The translations under genes and the position numbers were made by a program. Source: Candidatus Nyctobacter psychrophilus (GTDB taxonomy: Bacteria; Vulcanimicrobiota; Vulcanimicrobiia; Vulcanimicrobiales; Vulcanimicrobiaceae). From it: a DNA stretch of 64,000 nucleotides. The notes under the pieces were generated by a model. It was given only the letters and a program-made list of their open reading frames with translations, was not told the DNA's origin and made no database searches. Location of the stretch: the NCBI GenBank assembly GCA_014305025.1, contig JACRTY010000049.1, forward strand, positions 150,320 through 214,319, read 5' to 3'. Positions 8,899 through 18,240 of the stretch are shown here, in pieces (the stretch's first letter is position 1; every line of letters begins with the position of its first letter).

Positions 8899-10937
8899 GC
8901 GCGATCGGCGCAGCGCCGCGGTCACTCGAACGAACGCTCGCGCAACTGCCCGATGCGCCCGGCGTCTATCTGATGCTCGGTGAGGGCGAGCGCATTTTGT
9001 ACATCGGCAAGGCCGTCTCGCTGCGCAACCGCGTTCGCTCGTACTTCCAAGACTCGGCCGCGCACGCGCACCGCACCAGCCGCATGGTCGAGCGCGTCGG
9101 CGACGTGCGCTGGATCGTCGTCAACAACGAGATCGAAGCGCTCATTCTCGAAGCGAATTTGATCAAGCGGCACCAGCCGCCGTTCAACGTTCGTCTGCGC
9201 GACGACAAACGCTATCCGTACCTCAAGGTGACGAACGAACCGTTTCCGCGCGTGACCTTCACGCGGGTCGTGCGCGACGACGGCGGCCGCTATTTCGGCC
9301 CGTACACCAACGCCCATGGCTTGCGAGAACTGATCAATCTTGTTCGCGTCGTCTTTCCGCTGCGCACTTGCCGCGAACCGATCGACGGCAAGCGAAAGCG
9401 GCCGTGCCTGCAGTATCACATCAAGCGCTGTTTGGCCCCGTGCGTCGGCTACCAGAGCGAAGCCGAGTACGATGCGCTCGTCGACGAAGTCGTGCTCTTC
9501 CTGGAGGGACGCCAGGAACGGTTGCTCGAGCGTCTGCACGCCGAGATGGACGAGGCAGCGGCGCGGCTGAATTACGAAGCGGCGGCACGCCTACGCGACC
9601 GCATCGTGGCGGTGCGGCGCGTGACCGAAGGTCAGAAGGTCGTGTGGCGTTCGCGCATCGACATGGATTTGATCGCATCGGCCCGAGCGCGGGGCCAAGC
9701 CTGCATGCAAGTCTTTCTCGTGCGCGGCGGCAAGCTGCTCGGGCAGGAGCATTTCATCCTCGACGGCGTCACCGATCAGAGCGATGCCGAGTTGTATTCG
9801 CAATTTTTCACGCAGTTCTATACTGCGCGCGCCGGCGGCAGCGGCATGGCGGGGATCGGCGACGGCTTCTCGCCGCTCGCGCTGCGCGAGGCGCGCGATA
9901 ATGAAGTTCCCGTCGCGCTCAAGGCGCGGGCGCGTCCCGTGACGTCGCAAGCCGTCATTCCCAAGGAGGTGCTGGTCGAGGCGTTACCGGGGGACGCCGG
10001 CGTCATTGAAGCGTGGCTTTCCCAACTCAAGGGACAGCGCGTGCGGGTGTTGCGTGCGCAGCGGGGGCCGCGCGCGGAGTACATGCGACTCGTGCACGAC
10101 AATGCGGAGGCAAATCTCAAGACGTTCCTCGCGCATCAGGAAGTGCAGGAAACGGCCTCGGCGCAAGCGCTTTCGGAACTGGCGACGGCGCTCGACCTGC
10201 CCGACGTGCCGCATCGCATCGAGTGTTACGACATCTCGAACATCCAAGGCACGAACCCCGTCTCGTCGATGGTCGTCTTCATCGAAGGGCGGGCTAAGAA
10301 GAGCGATTATCGGCGCTTCAAGATTCACTACGACAAAGGCGCAAACGATTTTGCGATGATGCAGGAGACGCTGCGCCGCCGCCTGCGATACTTACGGGCC
10401 GATACAAACGCGCCCGGTGAAGAAGACCCGGCCAGCATCATCGGGGACGGCGTGCGGAATGGCGCCGCCAGGCTCGAAGCGCAACTGCGCAAGAAGGAGC
10501 GCTTTCATCATCGTCCCGACCTGTTGCTGATCGACGGGGGCAAGGGGCAACTCAATGCGGTCGTGGAGGTGCTCGAAGAGCAGGATTTGTGGGGCATTCC
10601 GGTCGCTGGGCTGGCAAAGGAGCACGAATGGTTATTCGTTCCCGGCAACCCGGAACCGATCGTGCTTCCGCCGGGATCGCCGGGCCTGCATCTCGTGATG
10701 CGCGTGCGCGACGAAGCGCACCGCTTCGCCGTCGAGTATCACCGCAAGCGCCGTGGCAAGGCGATGACCCAGTCGGCCCTCGACGCGCTGGGCGGAATCG
10801 GGCCGGTGCGGCGCAAGCGCCTTCTTGGCGCCTTCGGCAGCGTGAACTCGTTAAAGCGTGCCAGCGTCGATGAGATCGCGGCCGTAAAAGGAATGACGCC
10901 GGCGCTCGCGGCCCAACTCAAAGCCGGGCTTGGCTGA
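8895..10937 (+). CDS. uvrC: Excinuclease ABC subunit C
   Basis: This nuclease makes both incisions in nucleotide excision repair with UvrA and UvrB. The 680-aa protein has the full domain set. The GIY-YIG domain (residues 1-97, with GVYLML and ILYIGKA) is followed by a Cys-rich stretch, CLQYHIKRCLAPC. Next come a UVR motif (about 200-240), the UvrC RNase H-like endonuclease domain (about 390-560, with ECYDISNIQG and LLIDGGKGQL) and C-terminal helix-hairpin-helix motifs (LDALGGIGPVRRKRLL). It is translationally coupled to the secreted-protein gene (ATGA overlap). Confidence 0.98.
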   Translation: MSAIGAAPRSLERTLAQLPDAPGVYLMLGEGERILYIGKAVSLRNRVRSYFQDSAAHAHRTSRMVERVGDVRWIVVNNEIEALILEANLIKRHQPPFNVRLRDDKRYPYLKVTNEPFPRVTFTRVVRDDGGRYFGPYTNAHGLRELINLVRVVFPLRTCREPIDGKRKRPCLQYHIKRCLAPCVGYQSEAEYDALVDEVVLFLEGRQERLLERLHAEMDEAAARLNYEAAARLRDRIVAVRRVTEGQKVVWRSRIDMDLIASARARGQACMQVFLVRGGKLLGQEHFILDGVTDQSDAELYSQFFTQFYTARAGGSGMAGIGDGFSPLALREARDNEVPVALKARARPVTSQAVIPKEVLVEALPGDAGVIEAWLSQLKGQRVRVLRAQRGPRAEYMRLVHDNAEANLKTFLAHQEVQETASAQALSELATALDLPDVPHRIECYDISNIQGTNPVSSMVVFIEGRAKKSDYRRFKIHYDKGANDFAMMQETLRRRLRYLRADTNAPGEEDPASIIGDGVRNGAARLEAQLRKKERFHHRPDLLLIDGGKGQLNAVVEVLEEQDLWGIPVAGLAKEHEWLFVPGNPEPIVLPPGSPGLHLVMRVRDEAHRFAVEYHRKRRGKAMTQSALDALGGIGPVRRKRLLGAFGSVNSLKRASVDEIAAVKGMTPALAAQLKAGLG

Positions 10938-11045
10938 TATGCGCTGCCGTTGCGCAAGAGACGTTCAACACGAAAACGACCGCTCGAACGCCGTTTCGCA
11001 CGAGATTCAAGACGCGAAACGACGTGAAGCGCGAAGTTTCAGGCG

Positions 11046-11600
11046 ATGGCGTTGAACCTGCTGACGCTCGGACACGGAACGGCAAGCGAAGAAGAACTCG
11101 CCGCGTTGATCCGTGATGCCGGTATCGCGTCGATCGTCGACGTCCGCACCGTTCCCAAGAGCCGTCGCCATCCGCAGTTTTGGCGCGAAGCGATGGAACG
11201 TTGGATCCCCGAACAAGCCGGAACCTCGTATGCGTGGCGTCCGGTGCTGGGCGGCTTCCGCAAACCACATTCGAACAGCAGTAACGTTGCGCTACGCCAT
11301 CCCGCGTTCCGCGGCTACGCCGACTACATGGAGACCGGCGCCTTTGCCGATGCGCTCGCGCAACTGCTACGCGACGCACGGACGGCGCGCAGTGCAATCC
11401 TGTGCTCCGAAACGGTGTGGTGGCGCTGTCATCGCCGGCTAATCGCCGACGCCGCCGCACTGTTGCACGGAGCCGACGTCAACCACCTCATGCACGACGG
11501 TAAACTCCGGCCCCACATACCAACCGCCGGCGTTCGCGTGACGGAAAGCGGGAAGCTGCGTTACGACGTGCTGTTCGAAACGGACGATTCCGTACGGTAA
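11046..11600 (+). CDS. DUF488 domain protein
   Basis: This 184-aa DUF488 protein is recognised from the start LTLGHGTASEEEL, the VDVRTVPKSRRHPQF block and the Cys-containing ILCSETVWWRCHRRLIAD motif, which in the family reads like LLCAE...CHR. The conserved Cys and CHR residues suggest a nucleotide- or metal-dependent enzyme, but no activity is firmly known. It sits about 108 nt after uvrC on the same strand. The last residues are variable. Confidence 0.9.
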   Translation: MALNLLTLGHGTASEEELAALIRDAGIASIVDVRTVPKSRRHPQFWREAMERWIPEQAGTSYAWRPVLGGFRKPHSNSSNVALRHPAFRGYADYMETGAFADALAQLLRDARTARSAILCSETVWWRCHRRLIADAAALLHGADVNHLMHDGKLRPHIPTAGVRVTESGKLRYDVLFETDDSVR

Positions 11601-11669
11601 GCTCCGCGCGATGATGTACGCACCGAGCCGGGGGCAACGCAGCGGGCTGCCCTCGGCTCGGCATCGCGT

Positions 11670-12620
11670 CTAGCGGTCGCGCGCCGAACGCGCTGGGTCC
11701 GTTCCCGTCGTCTTGGCCGGGGTCGCATCGTCGACGCGCAGTTCTTCCCGCCGTAAGGTCTCATCGACGCGTTCGACGTCTTCGACCCGCCGCTTCCCGA
11801 CGGTGACTTCGCCCGTCACGACGGTCGACTTCCCGACGTTGACCCGCTCCTCGCTGAGCGGAATGCGAATGTCCTCGCCTTCACCGATCGGGCTTGCCGA
11901 CGTCGCGGTGGCATCGCTGACGGGGCGCCGCTCGATGAACAGTTCTTCGTGGTACACGGGAACGTCGACGGACTGCTGCTCGGAAACGGCGGTCTTCCCG
12001 ACGCGCGCCTCCCCGCTCCGTACGGTGTCCTTGTCGATGCGTAGGCGTTCCTCGCGCAGCTGCAGACGCCGCGCCTCGTCGACATCGGTGCGCGAGCGCG
12101 GCATTGCCGCATCGCGGGCAGCAGCGCTCGTGCCGACGGCAGCCGTACCTGCGGCGGCTGCGCCGCCCAGCGTCGCGCCCGATGCGTATGAGCCGTCACC
12201 GGCACCGCTGCCGGACTGCACCCTGCCGCCGCACTGCTCGAGGATATCGCGTGCTTCGTCGGGATCGTTCTCGCCGTCGACCGTCACGATCGCACTGTTG
12301 GGTGCGACGGAGGCCTCGAGGCGGCGCGCCTCATCCTCGCGCAGACCGTGAGCCGTCAGCGCTTCGTGCAGCGCGTTGCCGTGGCCGTGCGTGGGTTCGC
12401 CACTGAAGAACCGGCCGATCGAGTCCAGCATGCCGCCGCCGCCCGATTCGATCGTGGTCTCACCCGTGGCCGCATCGCCCCGCGTGACCCCGAGCCAGCA
12501 TTCGCGGAACCCCGCGTCGTGCAATTGGTGGATGGCGCTTTTGGCATCGTCTTTGTTCGTGAAGACCGCCGCAAGCGTGGTTCCCGCGGTGTCGTCGCGG
12601 CGTGTCGGATCGTTTGTCAT
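11670..12620 (-). CDS. YsnF/AvaK-type stress protein (DUF2382) with GsiB-like N-terminal domain
   Basis: The protein is 316 aa. The N-terminal domain (about 15-110) resembles the general stress protein 17M/heat-induced fold (AVFTNKDDAKSAIHQLHDAG). A Gly/Ala linker follows, then a DUF2382 repeat (about 185-300) with alternating basic and acidic strands such as LREERLRIDKDTV, VPVYHEELFIER and IPLSEERVNVGK. YsnF-type proteins are linked to general stress and desiccation. The gene stands alone; a palindrome at 12810-12827 and a hairpin at 12710-12731 lie upstream of its start. Confidence 0.9.
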   Translation of the reverse strand: MTNDPTRRDDTAGTTLAAVFTNKDDAKSAIHQLHDAGFRECWLGVTRGDAATGETTIESGGGGMLDSIGRFFSGEPTHGHGNALHEALTAHGLREDEARRLEASVAPNSAIVTVDGENDPDEARDILEQCGGRVQSGSGAGDGSYASGATLGGAAAAGTAAVGTSAAARDAAMPRSRTDVDEARRLQLREERLRIDKDTVRSGEARVGKTAVSEQQSVDVPVYHEELFIERRPVSDATATSASPIGEGEDIRIPLSEERVNVGKSTVVTGEVTVGKRRVEDVERVDETLRREELRVDDATPAKTTGTDPARSARDR

Positions 12621-12709
12621 CGTAAAGGCCCTCCCTTAGTGCGCCTAAAGTTATTCCACCCCGGCCGCATCCTAATCGGCAAGGCGCTCTCTACCGTAGG
12701 TCGCTTATG

Positions 12710-12731
12710 CCCGGCGACGGAAATCGCCGGG
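12710..12731. other. Perfect GC-rich hairpin
   Basis: The arms CCCGGCGA and TCGCCGGG form an 8-bp stem around a 6-nt loop. It lies between the DUF4267 and YsnF-like genes. There is no T-run on either side, so it is not a classical terminator. It could still stop transcription or form part of the 5' leader of the YsnF-like mRNA. Confidence 0.5.
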
Positions 12732-12809
12732 ATGGCGACCGAAAGCGTCGTGCGTATCGTGCGGTGGTGGCCCCGCTGAAAGACGGCGCCCGCACCGACC
12801 AAAGATACG

Positions 12810-12827
12810 TGACGTAACCCTACGTCA
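12810..12827. promoter_or_regulatory. Candidate operator, inverted repeat TGACGTA-N4-TACGTCA
   Basis: Two perfect 7-bp arms are separated by ACCC. The site lies in the 231-bp region between the DUF4267 gene and the start of the YsnF-like stress gene. The geometry suits a dimeric regulator. No regulator gene lies beside it, so the assignment is inference. Confidence 0.4.
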
Positions 12828-12851
12828 GATCACTGGCGCAATGCGGCCTTG

Positions 12852-13223
12852 CTATGCTTCAGCTCGTAGGATCGCCCAAATGGCGATCATAAGCGCGGCT
12901 CCGCTGGCGTGCACGGCTAAATTTCTCGCCGCAGCCCAGCCGCGCAGCGTTGCCACGATCGTGAAATCGCCGAGCGCGATGATCGTCAGCGAGAGAACCG
13001 TTCCGCGCAGCGCCGGGCCCGAGCGCGCCTCAAGCGTGGACAGAAGCGTTGCGCCGGCGGCGATGTCCCGCGCGCCGAGGGCGCGAACATACGCGCTCTC
13101 ACCTGCGCCGCGCGGCTCGATGCCGTAGGCCTTCCCGAGAGGTCCGGGCGCAGCGACACCGACGGCGCCGAGCGCAACGAGCCCGACGGCGGTCGTGCCG
13201 GCAAGCACTGAACCGAGCGTCAA
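12852..13223 (-). CDS. DUF4267-like four-helix membrane protein
   Basis: This is about 123 aa with four hydrophobic helices and the family-like segment LGKAYGIEPRG...AYVRALGARDIAAG. The start was chosen at TTG 13223 because it overlaps the TGA of the tiny upstream gene (TTGA) and keeps all helices. The longer frame from 13298 would run antiparallel to nothing but would read through that small gene in another frame. The function is unknown; a polytopic membrane protein is certain from hydropathy. Confidence 0.7.
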   Translation of the reverse strand: MTLGSVLAGTTAVGLVALGAVGVAAPGPLGKAYGIEPRGAGESAYVRALGARDIAAGATLLSTLEARSGPALRGTVLSLTIIALGDFTIVATLRGWAAARNLAVHASGAALMIAIWAILRAEA

Positions 13224-13327
13224 TGTACTCGCAATACGCCCAACACGAAGAGGATGATCAGCGTTATGATGACGCTGACCAGCAAGGAGCCGATGCAACC
13301 CATGCGGTTATTAAAAAACAGAAACAT
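13220..13327 (-). CDS. 35-aa single-helix membrane protein
   Basis: The frame ATG 13327 to TGA 13220 encodes a short N-terminal stretch, then one strongly hydrophobic helix (GSLLVSVIITLIILFVLGVL) and a basic end. It begins 12 nt after the stop of the upstream gene on the same strand. Its TGA overlaps a TTG that starts the DUF4267 gene. That packing supports real translation. A second in-frame ATG at 13303 would give a 27-aa form. Small hydrophobic proteins like this are usually missed by gene callers; no function is known. Confidence 0.55.
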   Translation of the reverse strand: MFLFFNNRMGCIGSLLVSVIITLIILFVLGVLRVH

Positions 13328-13339
13328 GGAGACCGCGAC

Positions 13340-13849
13340 TTACGTCAGCGCGGCGATGAGCCGGTTATAAAGCGGTTCGGTATTCTGCTTGAATTCGTTA
13401 CGGTCGAACGATTCTGCTTCCGTTTCGGCGCTGTCGGGGAGGCCGCGGTTCTTGCGGTTGATGGCGAACGCCATGAGCTGCAGTTGCGCCGAGGCGATGT
13501 TGTCGCTCAAGGACTCGCACGTTTGGAGAAGATCGGGAGCGAGCTCTGAGCGGATCGTCTCGAGTATGCGCTGCAAGGCCTGCGCGTCGGCGGAGGCTCG
13601 TGCATCACGCCCTTCATAATCGGTGGTCTCTCCGCCGGTCGTATCGAAGGCCGCAAGCGTGGATGCATAGGCGGCTTGAACGGCGCCCAGCAGTTCACCC
13701 GCGCGCGGGGCCTGCGGCGCGTGCTGCTGGGCCGATCCAGGTTCTTTCCCGTTCGACGGTGTCGTGCGGGCAAAATCCATCCACGACTTCACGGCATAGG
13801 CGCCGGCGGCGAGGGCCGCTATCACCACGAGCCGAGCATTCACTCTCAT
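13340..13849 (-). CDS. Membrane-anchored hypothetical protein
   Basis: The protein is 169 aa from ATG 13849. An N-terminal hydrophobic anchor (ARLVVIAALAAGAYAV) is followed by a hydrophilic helical domain of about 140 residues containing one Cys. There is no lipobox Cys after the anchor, so it is probably a signal anchor rather than a lipoprotein. It leads a three-gene minus-strand operon with the 35-aa membrane protein and the DUF4267 protein. It is divergent from the Cys-cluster gene at 13929. I do not recognise the family. Confidence 0.7.
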   Translation of the reverse strand: MRVNARLVVIAALAAGAYAVKSWMDFARTTPSNGKEPGSAQQHAPQAPRAGELLGAVQAAYASTLAAFDTTGGETTDYEGRDARASADAQALQRILETIRSELAPDLLQTCESLSDNIASAQLQLMAFAINRKNRGLPDSAETEAESFDRNEFKQNTEPLYNRLIAALT

Positions 13850-13928
13850 AACGTCCGCTGATTCCCGCAACAACCCACCCGAACCCGTCGAAGGCCCCGG
13901 CTGCCGCACGTCCGTAGAGAGCGCAGCG

Positions 13929-14636
13929 ATGGATGGACGCGTATACGTTTTGGGCGGCAATGCGAGTACGCTCGCCTTCGTGTCGTCGCTGCGCCCGGAA
14001 AAGGGGCAGGTGACGGCGTACCTCGTGCCCGTTGCCTGGACGCCTGCGGGCGTGACCTTGGGCGAGGGATGGCAGCGCGTGAACATCGCCGCCGACAACA
14101 TCGGCGGATGGGTCGATTCGACGTTCGCGCCCGAGGACGAGCGCGCGTTCGTCACCCCTCTCCGCGATCTCGAAATGCTGGTGCGCGTCGGTTGGCATGC
14201 CGAGGTGCCCGAAACGCTCGGCGAAGCGCAGCTCGTCAATCCCGAAGACGTCCCCGAAGACGTTCTGGACGGACTCGATCGTCCGCTCGCGATGCTGACG
14301 CAGTGTGCGGTCTGCCGGCGCATGTGCGTTCGCGACGATTTCGTCTGGAATGAACGACGCCTGTGCGCGTGGGACTACCATGCCGCCGTATTCGGAAAAC
14401 GCGGACCGTGGCGCAGTGAACCGTACGAAGATCGGCTCTTTGCGACGCTGCCGCGCGCCGCTTACGTCGCCCCGGGGTTGCTGGGCGAACTCGACGTAAC
14501 ACCCGTGCTTGCCGTTGCGGGACTGTCCGAAGACAAGATGCGTCGCCTGGTCAACCTCGCGATCGAAGACGGTGACGGCGCGGCCTTTATGGCGGTGCGG
14601 ACCGATGAAGGCATGACGGTGTTGCGTGAGCGCTGA
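13929..14636 (+). CDS. Hypothetical protein with a compact Cys cluster
   Basis: The 235-aa soluble protein has no recognisable fold from sequence alone. A cysteine pair CxxC plus a third Cys (CAVCRRMC, about residue 127) and a further LCAWD Cys about 20 residues later could bind zinc. It ends 24 nt before the PBP2 gene on the same strand. The frame has normal codon use for its neighbours. No function can be given. Confidence 0.75.
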   Translation: MDGRVYVLGGNASTLAFVSSLRPEKGQVTAYLVPVAWTPAGVTLGEGWQRVNIAADNIGGWVDSTFAPEDERAFVTPLRDLEMLVRVGWHAEVPETLGEAQLVNPEDVPEDVLDGLDRPLAMLTQCAVCRRMCVRDDFVWNERRLCAWDYHAAVFGKRGPWRSEPYEDRLFATLPRAAYVAPGLLGELDVTPVLAVAGLSEDKMRRLVNLAIEDGDGAAFMAVRTDEGMTVLRER

Positions 14637-14660
14637 CGGAGGAGCACACCGCTCGAAGCG

Positions 14661-16064
14661 ATGACGATCAATCGTGCGATCTCGCGGCTGGTGCGACTGT
14701 TCGTCGTTGCCTACCTGCTCTTGTTCGCACGGCAGCTATACGTGCAGGTCATCGCAGGGCCGCATCTGGGCGACAACCCGCACAATCCCCGGCTCGCGCT
14801 GCTCGCGCCCTATCGCGGGTCGATCCTGGCTCGCGACGGCACGATACTGGCGCAGTCCTCCGCACACGGCCGTATCTATCCGCTCGGTCGCGCGTTCGCC
14901 CATGCGCTGGGCTACGCATCGCCGCGCTACGGGAGGTCAGGACTCGAATCGGTTTTCAATGCCGACTTGGCGCCGCGGCCGGTCGGCAACGACCCCATCG
15001 CGCAGTTCGAGGAGGTTCTGCACCTGCGGGCGCGCGCGCCGGCGTTGCGGGGCTCGACCGTCATCACGACGATCGATCCGGCCCTCGAAGCGACGCTGTA
15101 CGGCGCGCTCGCGCCGTATCACCGTGGGGCCGGCATCGCGCTCGACCCGCGCACGGGTGAAGTTCTCGCGCTCGCCAGCGTCCCGAGTTTCAACCCCGCT
15201 CGCATCGATGCCGATTTCGCTTCGCTGCTGAACGATCCGGATAGCCCCCTCGTCGACCGCGCCCTCGACGGTCTCTATCCGCCCGGCTCGACCTTCAAGA
15301 TTTTCACGGCCGCAACTGCGCTCTCCGACGGTATCGCGACGATGGGGTCGACGTACGACGATCCCGGTTATTTCACGATCGGCGACTTCACCGTCCACGA
15401 CGACGAAGGTGAAGCGACCGGCGTGCGCGATCTCACCGGCGCGTTCGCTGCCTCGAGCAACGTCGATTTTGCGCAGATCGCACTGGGCATCGGATCGGCG
15501 CGTTGGTATGCCGCCGCCCGAAAGTGGGGACTCGGCCAGCCGATGGGCTTCACCTTGCCGCTCGAACCCGACCGTCTGCCGCGGCATGCCGACATGACGC
15601 CGGGAGTGCTTGCGCAGCTCGGTTTTGGGCAAGCCGATCTCCTGGTGACGCCGATGCGGATGGCGACGATTGCGGCGACGATCGCGGCGGGCGGGACGAC
15701 GCAGCGCCCCTATCTCGTGCGCGCGGTACGGCGAAACGGGCAGGACCGTCCGGTCGCTGGGCCAAGCGTGCTGGCGACGCCGATTTCGGCGGCGGTCGCA
15801 AGCAAAGTCCGTGCCATGATGGTGGCGGTCGTCGAAGCCGGAACCGGAACGTCGGCGGCACTGCCGGACGTTGCGGTCGCCGGCAAGACCGGGACCGCGA
15901 CGAATCCGGCGGGAAGATCGCACTCATGGTTCGTCGCGTTCGCGCCGGCCGGCGCTCCGCGCGCTGCGGTCGCCATCATCGTGGAGAATGCGGGGTATGG
16001 AGCAGCGGTTGCCGCTCCCATCGCGAAGCGCGTGCTCGCGGCCGCGCTCACGCATCGAACCTGA
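14661..16064 (+). CDS. Penicillin-binding protein 2 (peptidoglycan transpeptidase)
   Basis: This 467-aa class B-type transpeptidase cross-links peptidoglycan. An N-terminal membrane anchor (about residues 9-28) precedes a short dimerisation region (YRGSILARDG) and the catalytic domain. All three active-site motifs are present: SxxK as STFK (S210), SxN as SSN (265-267) and KTG (409-411). It is short for the family and resembles the PbpA that lies between ftsW/rodA and pknB in Actinobacteria. It is followed 13 nt later by the PASTA kinase, which fits joint control of cell-wall growth. No ftsW/rodA gene is adjacent. Confidence 0.94.
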   Translation: MTINRAISRLVRLFVVAYLLLFARQLYVQVIAGPHLGDNPHNPRLALLAPYRGSILARDGTILAQSSAHGRIYPLGRAFAHALGYASPRYGRSGLESVFNADLAPRPVGNDPIAQFEEVLHLRARAPALRGSTVITTIDPALEATLYGALAPYHRGAGIALDPRTGEVLALASVPSFNPARIDADFASLLNDPDSPLVDRALDGLYPPGSTFKIFTAATALSDGIATMGSTYDDPGYFTIGDFTVHDDEGEATGVRDLTGAFAASSNVDFAQIALGIGSARWYAAARKWGLGQPMGFTLPLEPDRLPRHADMTPGVLAQLGFGQADLLVTPMRMATIAATIAAGGTTQRPYLVRAVRRNGQDRPVAGPSVLATPISAAVASKVRAMMVAVVEAGTGTSAALPDVAVAGKTGTATNPAGRSHSWFVAFAPAGAPRAAVAIIVENAGYGAAVAAPIAKRVLAAALTHRT

Positions 16065-16077
16065 AGTTCCGGCCGGC

Positions 16078-18240
16078 ATGATCGAGCGAAATCTCTCCGA
16101 CCGCTATCGTCTCGAAGGGCGGATCGGTCAGGGCGGCATGGCGGTCGTCTATGCCGGAACCGACACCGTGTTGCGGCGTCGCGTTGCCATCAAAGTGTTG
16201 CGCCCGCATCTCGCCGCCGACGCCGATTTCGTTCAGCGCTTTTACAGTGAAGCGCACCATGCCGCCAAACTCTCCCATCCCAACGTCGTTAACATCTACG
16301 ACGTCGGCCGCGAAGGCGACGATTACTTCATCGTGATGGAACTCGTCGAAGGCGCGACGTTGGCGGAGATGATCGAGCACGACGGGCGCCTGCCCGAAAA
16401 CGTCGCCATCGATTATGCCACGCAAATCTGCAGCGGTTTGGCGTATGCGCATCGTCAAGGGTTGCTGCACCGCGACATCAAGCCCGGCAATATCCTGGTG
16501 ACCAAGGACGACGTCGTCAAACTTTCCGATTTCGGCATCGCGCGCGCCGTCAGCACGCAGACGATGACGATGACGGCGCCCGGCATGGTGATGGGCAGCG
16601 TCTTTTACATTTCGCCCGAACAGGCGCAGGGGCACGAACTGCACGAGACGAGTGACCTCTACAGCCTGGGCATCGTGCTCTACCAGATGCTGTCGGGGAA
16701 GTTGCCCTACGGCGGCGATTCGCCCATCACGGTCGCGCTCAAACACGTCTCAGGCCCCGTGCCGTCGCTCGACATCGACGAACTGGCGGTCAGCCCGGCG
16801 CTCGCCGCCATCGTACGCACGTTAATGCAGAAGGATCCGGCGGATCGTTTCACGTCGGCCGGCGACGTCGCCAAGGCACTGCGCGAAGCACGCGACCATC
16901 CGTCGGCGGCCACGCCGTTCGACGCGGAGCGCGACGGCGCGCTCAGCGCGGTAGCGGCGACGGCCCCGCTGAGGCGTCTCCGAGAAATACCGCCGCCACC
17001 GAAGCCGCGGCCGTCGCGCTATCCCGACAGACCCGTGGTGCAGGCCGCAGCAGACGCGGACGGCGACGGGGGCGACGTTGTGGTGGCGCACTCAGGCGGC
17101 GGCCGTCGCGCGCTTGTCGCCGTGCTCGGGCTCGCCTTACTCGCAGCCGTGGCGGCGGGCTACTATTCGAGCCGCCCCGGGGGTTGGCTCGGCGCTCCGC
17201 TGCAGGTGACCGTCGCCTCCGTCGTCGGTCAGAGCCTCGATGCTGCGCAACGCGTGCTCGACGCCCAGAACTTGCGCTACACGGTCGTCCAGACGCCGAG
17301 CAATACGGTGCCGGCAAACCACGTCATCCGTCAGAATCCGTCGGCGCGGAGCCCCGTCCCCGGACGATCGCTCGTGACCTTGTACGTCAGCAGCGGTCTA
17401 CCGGTCGTCGGATTGATCGACGTACGGCATTATTCGAGCGATGATGCGCAACGCTATTTGCGCGAAGCAAAACTGGTGCCCAAACTGCTCGGCGTCTTCA
17501 ATGATGCGGCCCCCGGGACGGTGCTCGCGCAGCGGCCGGCGCCCGGTACGAGTTTGCCGATCCGTTCCACCGTGGTGTTGACCGTATCGAAGGGACCGCA
17601 GCCGGTCTCCGTGCCGGAACTGACAGCCATGACGCTTTCCAACGCGACGAATCTGTTGCACGAGCGTCATCTGGAGATCGACGTCGGAGAACGCGATCCA
17701 AGCGACGATATTCCGCCAAACGAAGTGATGTCGCAGAGCCCGGCGTCGGGTTCGAGCCTCGCGCCGGGTTCGACGGTTACGGTCCGGATCAGCAGCGGGC
17801 CGGCCCAGTTCGCGGTTCCGGATCTGACGGGACAAACGCTCGGCAATGCGCTCGGTACCTTGCAAGACGCCGGTTTCCGCACCAACATCGAGTACGTCGT
17901 CGATGCGAATTCGGACAGCGGAACGATCCTCAAGCAGAACCCGGGCGCCGGTACCCAAGTGCGCCGCGACGCGACCGTCACGCTCTCGGTCGCGGTGACC
18001 GGACTCGTGCCCGATGTGAGCGGAAAAGCGCCGAGCGACGCGCGCACGCTGTTGCAGAATGCCGGGTACAAAGTCGGCAACATCGCCTACACGCAAGAAG
18101 GCACGGAGGGAACGGTCGTTCGAACCGAACCCGCCGCCGGCACGGACTTGCATCCCGGCGAAACCGTCATGCTCTTCGTCAGCGGCGTCAACGGCGACGT
18201 GACGACGCCGCCGAGCGCGGCGCCCTCGGGCTCTCCGTAA
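16078..18240 (+). CDS. pknB: PknB-type serine/threonine kinase with five PASTA repeats
   Basis: This 720-aa transmembrane kinase has a Gly loop GQGGMAVVY (17-25), catalytic Lys39, HRDIKPGN (D133) and DFG (151-153), all intact. The kinase domain ends near 275 and is followed by a Pro/Arg-rich linker. A transmembrane helix lies at about 342-360, and five extracellular PASTA repeats fill about 380-713. PASTA domains in this family sense muropeptides or lipid II. The ATG at 16078 was chosen because the kinase domain starts at once; the longer open frame overlaps PBP2. The ruvC GTG follows directly after the stop. Confidence 0.96.
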   Translation: MIERNLSDRYRLEGRIGQGGMAVVYAGTDTVLRRRVAIKVLRPHLAADADFVQRFYSEAHHAAKLSHPNVVNIYDVGREGDDYFIVMELVEGATLAEMIEHDGRLPENVAIDYATQICSGLAYAHRQGLLHRDIKPGNILVTKDDVVKLSDFGIARAVSTQTMTMTAPGMVMGSVFYISPEQAQGHELHETSDLYSLGIVLYQMLSGKLPYGGDSPITVALKHVSGPVPSLDIDELAVSPALAAIVRTLMQKDPADRFTSAGDVAKALREARDHPSAATPFDAERDGALSAVAATAPLRRLREIPPPPKPRPSRYPDRPVVQAAADADGDGGDVVVAHSGGGRRALVAVLGLALLAAVAAGYYSSRPGGWLGAPLQVTVASVVGQSLDAAQRVLDAQNLRYTVVQTPSNTVPANHVIRQNPSARSPVPGRSLVTLYVSSGLPVVGLIDVRHYSSDDAQRYLREAKLVPKLLGVFNDAAPGTVLAQRPAPGTSLPIRSTVVLTVSKGPQPVSVPELTAMTLSNATNLLHERHLEIDVGERDPSDDIPPNEVMSQSPASGSSLAPGSTVTVRISSGPAQFAVPDLTGQTLGNALGTLQDAGFRTNIEYVVDANSDSGTILKQNPGAGTQVRRDATVTLSVAVTGLVPDVSGKAPSDARTLLQNAGYKVGNIAYTQEGTEGTVVRTEPAAGTDLHPGETVMLFVSGVNGDVTTPPSAAPSGSP

